Below, piece by piece: positions 1 to 7,228 of a stretch of 55,359 nucleotides of DNA (position 1 is the stretch's first letter; each line of letters begins with the position of its first letter). Location of the stretch: NCBI RefSeq assembly GCF_002723915.1, contig NZ_BEWL01000015.1, positions 1 through 55,359 of the forward strand, written 5' to 3'. Source of the stretch: Gluconobacter albidus (GTDB lineage Bacteria; Pseudomonadota; Alphaproteobacteria; Acetobacterales; Acetobacteraceae). Below the pieces are notes generated by a model, which was given only the letters and a program-made list of their open reading frames with translations, ran no database searches and was not told where the DNA came from. The position numbers and the translations under genes are program-made.

Positions 1-249
1 TTCAGGTTTCTCAGGGCTTCATGGATCTTCCCTCGGGCGCAACCTGAGACTGGATTGCCATTATAGCTGATGCAATTCCGCCCACATAATTATGAAATAT
101 CCTCAAAGTACAGTGTATAGCTACTCTCAAAGCCTTATTTAGGCAAACAACCGCTACTGAACATATACCTAGAGCGCAGTATTCTCTTTTAAGTGATCTG
201 AACTCTCACCTTTCTCAACCATTGAGCTGTCTCCTTAATGGAGGCAAAC
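1..249. other. upstream region without a recognisable gene
   Basis: I see no coding region with recognisable content here. The stretch is more AT-rich than the genes that follow and carries the Shine-Dalgarno sequence GGAGG (240-244) of the first small gene. The promoter of that gene probably lies here, but I cannot point to a convincing -35/-10 pair. Confidence 0.4.
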
Positions 250-516
250 ATGCCTTTTCCAGATAGTGCCCTCCCCATCAATCCCACGAAAGCTCCCGGC
301 TCTCCAGATGAGCGGGAACACTTCGATCCATATCCGGATAAAAGTCCTATTACGGACGAACCTCCCGAAGAAGAACATCCTGGGAAGTCATATCCTCCAG
401 AGAAGGAAGCGCCACCTTCCCCGCAAGGCGAGCCGCCCGCACTTCTCGATGGTCCTGAAAATTCAACCAATCAGGTTTGGAGTTTCTTTGAACCGCAACT
501 CGTGGCGAGCATCTGA
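250..516 (+). CDS. small acidic proline-rich hypothetical protein
   Basis: This 88-residue protein has no domain I recognise. It is very rich in Pro, Glu and Asp (for example PDEREHFDPYPDKSP and PPEEEHPGKSYPPEKE), with no signal peptide or membrane segment, so it is probably disordered. I chose the ATG at 250 rather than the one at 238 because GGAGG at 240-244 sits at ideal spacing before it. Its TGA ends two bases before the ATG of the glycosyltransferase, so the two are probably cotranscribed. Function unknown. The clear ribosome binding site and tight coupling support a real gene. Confidence 0.55.
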   Translation: MPFPDSALPINPTKAPGSPDEREHFDPYPDKSPITDEPPEEEHPGKSYPPEKEAPPSPQGEPPALLDGPENSTNQVWSFFEPQLVASI

Positions 517-518
517 TA

Positions 519-1712
519 ATGCCCCACGAGCGAGCGCGAGGATCCTGCGAGGCTACTCCTTGCGCCGAAGACTGGGGGAGACACGACAGGAATAGTCGCG
601 TCCTTCCGCTTATCAATACTGATCCTGTATCGCTGAGCAGGCAATTCCTATTTTGGCAAAAGCTAAGAATTGTGGCGATCCCCGTGTGTAATGAACAAGA
701 ACATATTATCCCCTGCCTTCTCGCCCTGGCGGCGCAGAAGCACCTTCCGCACAGGGTCGTTCTCTGGATCAACAACACAACCGACGAAACTGATAACCGG
801 GCGCATTCTCTCGCCCACCGCCTGCCATTCAAACTGGAAACTGTGACGGTTTCCTATCCTCCTTCCATAGCGAGTGCCGGTCAGGCACGACGTGACGCCA
901 TGGCATATGTCGCCAAAACTGCGTCTTCTGATGCGATTCTTCTGACTACGGATGCCGATAGCGAAGTTGCAGGTGACTGGATTGATAGTATTCTCAAGGC
1001 TTTTATTCAGTACCCTGTTGAGGCAGTTTTTGGACGCGTTCTCCTTCTTCCTGAAGAATACAGAAAGATTCCTCCTCATCTTCACGAGGATGAAAAATTG
1101 GAGCGGGCATACGGTGCAATTTTGGACCAGATTGGACTTCTGGCCAATCCCGAGCCGCATGACCCTTGGCCCCGGCATCTGGAACATTCAGGCGCCAGCA
1201 TTGCCGTAACCCGTGAGGCTTGGAACAGGGTCGGCGGAATTCCCGGCGTTCCTTCAGGAGAGGATAGGGCATTCGCCAAGGTCCTGCGGCAGAACGGCAT
1301 GGCGATTCGTCATGCCCCGCAAGTGAAGGTCTATGTCTCCGCACGTCTTCAGGGTCGCGCGCGTGGCGGAATGGCGGAAACTCTGGCGCGTCGCCTGATC
1401 GCCCAAGACGAATTTATTGACGATGCCTTCGAACCTGTCTCCAGACGCCTGCTGAGACTTCGAAGAGAACGGACATACTGGCAGAGCCAATCTTCTTGCC
1501 TCGATATTTCCTATCCCGACCTTCCTGTAGTCTGCATCCGCAGAAACGATCTGCAGCAACATCATGAACGGGCCCTCAGGGTACTCAAGCGCCTTCGCCA
1601 GCTAAAACAGCGTTTACCGAAGAAGTTCCCGATCGAGACAGCCGGTCAATACGATATCCCTTTCCCTGCTCTGACAGCTCCGGAATCCAGTGTTTTTCAC
1701 GACAGGCCCTGA
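519..1712 (+). CDS. family 2 glycosyltransferase
   Basis: The protein has 397 residues and a GT-A type nucleotide-sugar transferase fold. RIVAIPVCNEQEHI (about residues 50-63) is the nucleotide-binding entry strand, and TTDADSEV (about 143-150) holds the DxD-like metal-binding motif. SGEDRAFAKVLRQNG (about 246-260) is the late acceptor/base region. No membrane helices are evident, so it is likely cytosolic or peripheral. The first 45 or so residues are not typical of the family, so the true start may lie downstream; ATG 519 is kept because it follows the preceding stop directly. The last 128 bases overlap the convergent methyltransferase gene. It faces a dehydrogenase/deacetylase/methyltransferase operon, suggesting one pathway that modifies a sugar-containing surface molecule. 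The substrate is not predictable. Confidence 0.85.
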   Translation: MPHERARGSCEATPCAEDWGRHDRNSRVLPLINTDPVSLSRQFLFWQKLRIVAIPVCNEQEHIIPCLLALAAQKHLPHRVVLWINNTTDETDNRAHSLAHRLPFKLETVTVSYPPSIASAGQARRDAMAYVAKTASSDAILLTTDADSEVAGDWIDSILKAFIQYPVEAVFGRVLLLPEEYRKIPPHLHEDEKLERAYGAILDQIGLLANPEPHDPWPRHLEHSGASIAVTREAWNRVGGIPGVPSGEDRAFAKVLRQNGMAIRHAPQVKVYVSARLQGRARGGMAETLARRLIAQDEFIDDAFEPVSRRLLRLRRERTYWQSQSSCLDISYPDLPVVCIRRNDLQQHHERALRVLKRLRQLKQRLPKKFPIETAGQYDIPFPALTAPESSVFHDRP

Positions 1713-2217
1713 TGAAGTGCTCGGCCGCCTCATCACCCGTGCATGGCGTATCGGTCTGCCCTGTCCAATTTACGATCAGGATATGCCCTTCAGATTTCAG
1801 GCTCTCCATGACCATGTCGGCCAGTCGACGGATGTCTTTTGGAGAAAGGAAGTAAAGAAGCTCGGAAATAAGAACGAGGTCGCAGCCCGCGGCTTCCGCA
1901 ACTGGATAATCCGCTGGCAGGAAAGCCGCCAGAAATCTGACGTATTTCTCCGCGCGACAGCGCTGTCTTGCAATAACAAGTGCACTTTCGGAGGCATCGA
2001 CTGCCAAAATGCGTGCGCAGTGTTTTGAGAGTGCTAACGTTCCAACACCAATCGCACATCCGAGCTCCACGGCAAAAGAAACAGGAAAGGCAGGAAGACA
2101 TTCCAGAACCCGTGCCAGCTTTCTTTGTTCATACGGACTTTTTTCAAAGCCCCACGGATCGGGATTATTCTGAAACAGACGCTCAAAGACTTCCGGTTTC
2201 CATGTCTCGTTACTCAT
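1585..2217 (-). CDS. SAM-dependent methyltransferase, NodS-like
   Basis: This 210-residue class I methyltransferase resembles NodS, the nodulation N-methyltransferase. AVELGCAIGVGTLALS (about residues 49-64) is the SAM-binding glycine loop, ILAVDAS follows as motif post-I, and DLVLISELLYFLS is motif II/III. The N-terminal FERLFQNNPDPWGFEKSPYEQRK block is typical of the NodS-like group. Its ATG overlaps the TGA of the PIG-L deacetylase gene (ATGA at 2214-2217), so translation is probably coupled. An N-methyltransferase acting on an amine exposed by a deacetylase fits the order of genes, but that is inference. The 3' end runs 128 bases into the opposite-strand glycosyltransferase gene. Confidence 0.85.
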   Translation of the reverse strand: MSNETWKPEVFERLFQNNPDPWGFEKSPYEQRKLARVLECLPAFPVSFAVELGCAIGVGTLALSKHCARILAVDASESALVIARQRCRAEKYVRFLAAFLPADYPVAEAAGCDLVLISELLYFLSPKDIRRLADMVMESLKSEGHILIVNWTGQTDTPCTGDEAAEHFIRACREKHWIPELSEQGKGYRIDRLSRSGTSSVNAVLAGEGA

Positions 2218-2945
2218 GATGCAATGAAGATTTCATAGGGAAGCAGCATCTTTTCCATCAGATGTTCAGGAAGAACAAAACCGCTTGGGTCATCGTCGAC
2301 GACAAGCCCCCTCTGGCTGCGATGGGCCTGAATGGCCGCGCGTTTCCTGCCTAAAAACTTCCCTATATCAAGCCTCCATCCTGTGAGGAGATCCCCGTTG
2401 ATCTCCATTTCGGGTGGTAGGGTCAGACCCCAGACGGGATAAGCCAGCAGCCTCAACTGCGGCACCAGAACCTTCAGCTTTTGCCCCATCAGCCAGACAG
2501 CCTCGTGATCGCAGTGAGGATCGCAGCGCCATGGCGTCAGAACCGTCTGACACTCATAACGCTCAACGATCTCAATGAGGTCGTGAACGGCAGCTTCAAA
2601 GCTGTCGCCTTGTGTTGGAACGGCTGAGTCCTGCAACCCCATAAAGAGCAGCCGGTCGGAAGAAAGCCCTAGTACTGTCGCGGCCTCCCAGCTTTCTTCC
2701 TGACGAAGCCGAGCCATCCGCCGGGGCGGCCATGTCACTGAATTACGATGCGACGCAGAGCCGTCGGACACAATCACCACCACCGGCGGGTTTCCGTTCT
2801 TCACCGCAGAGGCAATAAAGCCCCCGCAACCCAGACTCTCATCATCCGGATGCGGGGAGAGGACGAGCGCCGTTTCAGGTGCGATCGTCTCAAGGGGCGC
2901 TACCGGAAACTCCGCGAAATGTCGAAGCACATCCCGGACTTTCAT
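2214..2945 (-). CDS. PIG-L family N-acetylglucosamine deacetylase-like protein
   Basis: This 243-residue member of the LmbE/PIG-L family contains metal-dependent amidases that deacetylate N-acetylglucosaminyl conjugates such as GlcNAc-PI or mycothiol precursors. LVLSPHPDDESLGCGG (near residue 30) carries the family HPDDE zinc-binding motif, and a later HCDHEAVW supplies the third histidine ligand. The start is the ATG at 2943-2945, which overlaps the upstream TGA as ATGA; a TTG two codons upstream is also open but lacks this coupling. It sits between an acyl-CoA dehydrogenase and a NodS-like methyltransferase, which suggests sequential editing of an amide-bearing glycoconjugate. The exact substrate is unknown. 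Confidence 0.88.
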   Translation of the reverse strand: MKVRDVLRHFAEFPVAPLETIAPETALVLSPHPDDESLGCGGFIASAVKNGNPPVVVIVSDGSASHRNSVTWPPRRMARLRQEESWEAATVLGLSSDRLLFMGLQDSAVPTQGDSFEAAVHDLIEIVERYECQTVLTPWRCDPHCDHEAVWLMGQKLKVLVPQLRLLAYPVWGLTLPPEMEINGDLLTGWRLDIGKFLGRKRAAIQAHRSQRGLVVDDDPSGFVLPEHLMEKMLLPYEIFIAS

Positions 2946-4078
2946 GAGCAATCCTCCGGCCAGTCATGCATGACAAACCATGCCGCACCTTCGGTCAACG
3001 CCTCGTCCGGAGCGGGCTGGCGCAGATAAGTCGCCAGATCCCGCATGATCTGCTCGACCGCTCGCCCTCTTACAAAGGCCGAAAGGCCCAGACCGCGCTG
3101 CACCAGTGTAATCATTTCCAGGGCCGCGCGCTCAACGGCCAACCGCGCCAGATTGACAGTCGCTGTGACCTCCTCAGGGGGCATCTCCAGACAAGCACAC
3201 GCAGCATGAGCGGCCTGCCTGACCCAGAGGGAGGCCGTCTTCTGAAAGATCATCGCGTCACCAATCCGGCAGAGCTGATGCGGGTTGTGGGCCCGCTTCC
3301 GGGCCAGAAGTTCTTCCCTCAGCAAATCGACCAACCGGTCCATAGCGCCAAGCGCGACGGCCGATCCGCGCCATGCTCCCGCGGAAAACTCAGGCTGCCG
3401 CAGATAATCTCCCGCCGCCCCCAGAATATCCTGAGCAGAGACCGTCAGCCCGGTAAAATCATAAGCACCCGTTCCGCTTGCCTGCATCCCGGTCAGCTTG
3501 CCCGGACCTGGCCGTCTGCGAGCGGCATCCGTAGTCGGCACGAGGAGCATGACCGACTCTTCCTGCTCGGTCGTTGCCGTGATCAGCGCAAGACCAACCT
3601 CATTGACGCCGCTGGCAAATCCCTTGATCCCGGAGAGCCTATAGAGGCCCCCTTCCTTCCGTATGGTCACAGGAGGGTCCCCGTCTGTGACCCATATCCC
3701 GGCCAAAATTCCTTTTTTCGATGTTGTGGCCAACGTGTGACGCTGCTCTTGCGTGCCATACAGCCCCACGAGACGAACAACATTCACATGTCCTTCAAGA
3801 CACCGTCCCAACGATAAGCTTAAATAACCCGTCCGCCGCAGAAGCAACGAAAGAAGATCTCCACTGTCGGAAGAAGAAACCAGCCCAAGCCCTCCTTCTT
3901 CCAACGGAAGGAGTGCATCCAAAGCACCGGTCTGTCTCAGAGATCTCAGGAGGTCGGACGGAAACAGATTTTCTTCTGACGTGAAGGGTCTGACTTTCCA
4001 GTCTGCGAACAGATGCATAAGTCTGGCCTTAAAGGCAGAATCTTTCCCGTCGGCCCCTCCATGACCAGAATTTGACAT
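2942..4078 (-). CDS. acyl-CoA dehydrogenase-like flavoprotein
   Basis: The protein has 378 residues, in the range of acyl-CoA dehydrogenases, and the family layout is visible. It has an N-terminal helical domain, a middle beta domain (GIWVTDGDPPVTIRKEG and LSGIKGFASG) and a C-terminal helical bundle (RIGDAMIFQKTAS to LVQRGLGLSAFVRG). It is divergent: I cannot identify the usual catalytic glutamate with confidence. It leads a three-gene operon with ATGA overlaps into the PIG-L deacetylase and the methyltransferase. Enzymes of this group in such cassettes may act on acyl chains of carrier-bound or lipid substrates rather than in beta-oxidation; that is inference from context. Confidence 0.8.
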   Translation of the reverse strand: MSNSGHGGADGKDSAFKARLMHLFADWKVRPFTSEENLFPSDLLRSLRQTGALDALLPLEEGGLGLVSSSDSGDLLSLLLRRTGYLSLSLGRCLEGHVNVVRLVGLYGTQEQRHTLATTSKKGILAGIWVTDGDPPVTIRKEGGLYRLSGIKGFASGVNEVGLALITATTEQEESVMLLVPTTDAARRRPGPGKLTGMQASGTGAYDFTGLTVSAQDILGAAGDYLRQPEFSAGAWRGSAVALGAMDRLVDLLREELLARKRAHNPHQLCRIGDAMIFQKTASLWVRQAAHAACACLEMPPEEVTATVNLARLAVERAALEMITLVQRGLGLSAFVRGRAVEQIMRDLATYLRQPAPDEALTEGAAWFVMHDWPEDCS

Positions 4079-4211
4079 GTCCTGTAGCCCTTCCGCGCAG
4101 CCCGATATGGGAAACGTCCAGAAGTCGATCAGGGATCCTTGTGAAAATAATATCGCCGGTCACTATTCTGCGCGAATAAGGCAGACGCATCACCCTGAGA
4201 TTAGCCCCATC
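4079..4211. other. short intergenic region
   Basis: This 133-base spacer separates the acyl-CoA dehydrogenase start from the end of the broken MFS gene, both on the minus strand. It should contain the promoter of the dehydrogenase operon. No clear hairpin or operator was seen. Confidence 0.35.
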
Positions 4212-5499
4212 TCATGCCCCCTCAGAGGAAGGCGAATGCGTCTCCGGCATGCCCCATGCAAACAGGCAGGCTACAGCAGCCGCTGTCAATCCCAAGACCA
4301 CGAATGTCGTGTTGAACCCGTAGCCTGATGCCAGAGCGCCACCTGCGAGATTGGAAAGTAACGCCCCGATCGTTCCCAGCGCCAGTCCCAGTCCGATGAG
4401 AAGATTGCTTCGTCCGCTTCCAGAAGCAATGTCCGAAAGGATAGGATAGCATAGAACAGCACCAGAATGATGCCAGACGAAAGCCCGTCGAGGATCTGGA
4501 CCAGAGTCAGCGTCGGCCAGCCTGCGCTCAGGACCACAAGACCGTCCCGAATAGGTTGCAGGACCAGCGCGAAAACAAACAGCGGTTTGCGCGGCCATTG
4601 AGAAGCCTTTTTGCCCACGAAGAAGGCCACAGGTGCCATGGTGATCTGGGCCACGACGATACAAATGGCCGTCACGATTGCCGGATCGCCCAGATGGAAA
4701 AAAGCATAACGCTCGATCATCAGCTGGACCACGGCGCCATTGGCGACATTGAACAGGAGATAGGTCGCCAGAAAGACGGCCAGTCGCGGTTCGGAAAGCA
4801 GCTTACAGACAGCCCCCAGGGTCTGGCGCATTGAGGCGGCATCCCGTGGCTGTTCCGAGGGGGCATCGGCCCGGGCTGAAAACCCTCCAATCATAAAAAG
4901 ACTGGCCGCCGCGAGTCCTCCCACACCCCAAAGAGGAGCCACCGGGCCCATCATCCTGCCCAGCAGACTCATCACAAAACCGGACGACGCATTGCCCAGA
5001 TGATTGAAGGACTCATTACGGCCCATGCGCTCAATATAGCCTTTGGCCCCCGCTGTATGATGGCTGATGGCGGCAGGACGGGCGTAAAGAGCGCGCCTGC
5101 CCCGCCCGCGATGAAATGCGCCAGAACAATCGGGTAAAACAGCGGTGCCCAGGCCATCACAGTGACGGACATGAATGTCACGGCACAGCACACAGCGAGC
5201 ATCAGACGGCGGCGCGGAAAAATATCCAGAGCCCACCCACCTGCGAACCGTGCCAGAACAGCTCCAAGACCGCCCGCAGCAATCGCCGCACCAATCCGGT
5301 TTGAAGGCCAGCTCTGTATCGTCAGAAACGCTGTCAGGAAGTTTCCCAGATTGTCCTGAACATCCGCCAGAAGAAAGCTCAGTCCGTCGAGGGCAAGATC
5401 ATCCCTTTGGTGCCGTGTCTGCTCTTTGTTTTTCGTCACCGCAATTCCCGTCAAGATCTTTTCAGAAGCCGGACAGACGTCGAAACTCTGCCGCTTCAC
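4212..5499 (-). pseudogene. MFS transporter, disrupted by two frameshifts
   Basis: Three reading frames together give one major facilitator of about 425 residues. The first part (5499 to about 5075) carries VQDNLGNFLTAFLTIQSW and the TM2-3 loop GGWALDIFPRRRLML. The second (about 5075 to 4445) carries GRNESFNHLGNASSGF and QILDGLSSGIILVLFYAIL. The third (about 4440 to 4212) carries the last helices, LIGLGLALGTIGALLSNLAGG. The first break lies at about 5068-5076, where one base (or four) seems lost from a GCC-rich stretch. The second is an exact 5-bp duplication (GGATAGGATA, 4439-4448): removing one copy restores FYAILSDIASGSG. The product would be a multi-helix inner membrane exporter of unknown substrate. 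As read, it is truncated. Confidence 0.85.
4439..4448. repeat. 5-bp tandem duplication causing a frameshift
   Basis: GGATA occurs twice in a row on the plus strand (TATCC TATCC in the MFS coding sense). Deleting one unit rejoins the two reading frames exactly as conserved MFS sequence would need, so the duplication is the likely lesion. Confidence 0.75.
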
Positions 5500-5703
5500 T
5501 ATTGAACGGCCAGATCACGGTCGTGTTACGAAAATGTCTTAAGAAATCATCTTTTCCGCCGTGCCCCGCGGCCTTTCGTAGTTCCTTTCGTATGACGGGT
5601 GATCTGTGCCCGGAATTATTGGGGTTGCGGTGAAACTTGACGCCGCTGCGCCTCTTACAATCTGACAAACCTGAAGAAATAGCGCTGAACGGAGCGATTT
5701 TCG
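5500..5703. other. divergent intergenic region
   Basis: About 200 bases lie between the broken MFS gene (minus) and the paoA-like gene (plus). Promoters for both would be here. I found no clear palindrome or RNA structure in it. Confidence 0.3.
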
Positions 5704-6212
5704 ATGCCTGACATGCTCGCCTCCAGCTCCTGCCGTCTCCGGATCAACGGAGAGCCCTATGTTGATGAAATCCCGGCCTGTGTGACGTTACTGGACCTTC
5801 TTCGGGAGCGTTTGGACCTTACAGGAACGAAGAAAGGCTGCGATCACGGCCAGTGTGGGGCCTGCACCGTACTCGTAGATGGCAAACGGGTGAAAAGTTG
5901 CCTCATTCTGGCTGTCTCAATCCCTGGCGCCGAGGTGACGACGATTGAGGGCTTGGGCCGGGACGGCAAAAAATACATCCAATGCAACAGGCATTTATCG
6001 ACCGAGATGCCTTTCAATGCGGATACTGCACACCAGGACAGATTATGTCAGCGGTGGCACTTCTGGAAGAAGGGCATGTCCACACTCGCGAGGAAATCCG
6101 CGAATTCATGAGCGGCAATCTCTGCCGTTGCGGCGCCTATAATGGCATTATAGATGCCATCGAGCAGGTTGTTGCCCAGCAGCAGCAAGACAGGGCTGGA
6201 GAAGCCGCATGA
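5704..6212 (+). pseudogene. paoA: aldehyde oxidoreductase 2Fe-2S subunit (PaoA-like), frameshifted
   Basis: This is the small iron-sulfur subunit of a xanthine dehydrogenase-family aldehyde oxidoreductase. The first [2Fe-2S] site (GCDHGQCGACTVLVDG ... KSC) is read in one frame. The second (AFQCGYCTPGQ ... GNLCRCGAYNG) is read only in the -1 frame, beginning KIHPMQQAFIDRD. The frames meet at a run of six A residues (5968-5973). Seven A residues would give GKKIHPMQQ, the expected family sequence, so a one-base loss in the homopolymer is likely. The start ATG at 5704 has no Tat signal in front of it, unlike E. coli PaoA. The stop at 6210-6212 overlaps the paoB ATG. Ribosomal or polymerase slippage on the A run could restore some product, but this is unproven. 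Confidence 0.85.
5968..5973. repeat. A6 homopolymer at a frameshift
   Basis: Six consecutive A residues mark the point where the paoA-like frame is lost. One extra A restores an uninterrupted 2Fe-2S subunit. A sequencing error is possible for a homopolymer this short but not especially likely. Confidence 0.6.
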
Positions 6213-7216
6213 GACAGTTCTCCTATTCCCGCCCCAACACACTTGACGCAGCGCAACGCATCCCAGAGCACACGCGTTACCTAGCAGGAGGCACCAACCT
6301 CATCGACCTCATGAAATCGGACGTCGAACGCCCCAAGCATGTCGTTGATCTCAATGCCCTGTCCATGAGCCAGATCGAGGAACGCCCTGATGGCGGTCTG
6401 CGCCTCGGTGCCCTCGCCACCAATGCCGACACCGCAGCCCATCCGCTTGTCAGAGAACGATACCCCCTGCTTGCCTCCGCCATTCTGGCCGGTGCCAGCC
6501 CTCAGATCCGTAACAGGGCCACCAATGGCGGCAACCTGAACCAGCGCACGCGCTGCCACTACTTCTATGACCCTGATATGGCCTGCAACAAGCGCTCTCC
6601 CGGTACGGGATGTTCCGCCAAAGGCGGACGCAACCGGATCATGGCCATCCTCGGCACCAGCGAATCCTGTATCGCCACGTTCCCGTCAGACATGTGCGTG
6701 GCCCTTGCAGCCCTGAACGCAACGGTCAACCTCACTGGCCCTGAAGGCGAGCGCACTGTTCTCCTGCGCGACTACCACCGCCTCCCACAAGACACACCCT
6801 GGCAGGACAACATCCTGCGCACCGGTGAAATCGTCACGTCCATTGATCTGCCGCCACTCAGCTTCGCTTCCCATCACACCTACCTCAAGATCCGCGACCG
6901 ACAGTCTTTCGCCTTTGCGATCGTGTCCGTCGCAGCCGGCCTGCAAATGGAAGACAATACGATCCGCAAGGCTTTCATCGCCATGGGTGGCGTCGGCACA
7001 AAACCCTGGTGCGTCCCGGAAGCCGAAGCGCTCCTTGAAGGGAAAACACCTTCTCTTTCCCTGTTTCACGGCGTCGCCGAGCGCCTTTTGCAAGGTGCAG
7101 TCACCGACCGCGATAACGCCGCCAAGCTGAAGCAGGCTCCCCGCGTAATTATCAGGGCCCTGTCGCAGGCCGCCGCTGGCACGCCCCAGTCCCAGACGCA
7201 AAAGAACACCTTCTGA
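6209..7216 (+). CDS. paoB: aldehyde oxidoreductase FAD / 4Fe-4S subunit (PaoB-like)
   Basis: This 335-residue FAD-binding subunit is intact. YLAGGTNLIDLMK (about residues 25-37) is the FAD pyrophosphate loop, and RNRATNGGNLNQRTRC the second FAD contact. The insertion RCHYFYDPDMACNKRSPGTGC, with a further Cys at SESC, matches the four-cysteine [4Fe-4S] loop found in PaoB but not in standard xanthine dehydrogenases. It would pass electrons from the molybdenum subunit to FAD. The ATG overlaps the upstream TGA (ATGA). Both partner subunits are disrupted, so the protein is probably an orphan unless they are recoded. Confidence 0.9.
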   Translation: MRQFSYSRPNTLDAAQRIPEHTRYLAGGTNLIDLMKSDVERPKHVVDLNALSMSQIEERPDGGLRLGALATNADTAAHPLVRERYPLLASAILAGASPQIRNRATNGGNLNQRTRCHYFYDPDMACNKRSPGTGCSAKGGRNRIMAILGTSESCIATFPSDMCVALAALNATVNLTGPEGERTVLLRDYHRLPQDTPWQDNILRTGEIVTSIDLPPLSFASHHTYLKIRDRQSFAFAIVSVAAGLQMEDNTIRKAFIAMGGVGTKPWCVPEAEALLEGKTPSLSLFHGVAERLLQGAVTDRDNAAKLKQAPRVIIRALSQAAAGTPQSQTQKNTF

Positions 7217-7228
7217 AAGAACCTGGGT

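Noticed and set aside
5704-6212. Programmed -1 frameshift in the paoA-like gene
   Set aside because: The A6 run could slip, but no downstream pseudoknot or stem was seen and the partner gene paoC is clearly broken, so I prefer mutation. It is kept only as a question in the findings.
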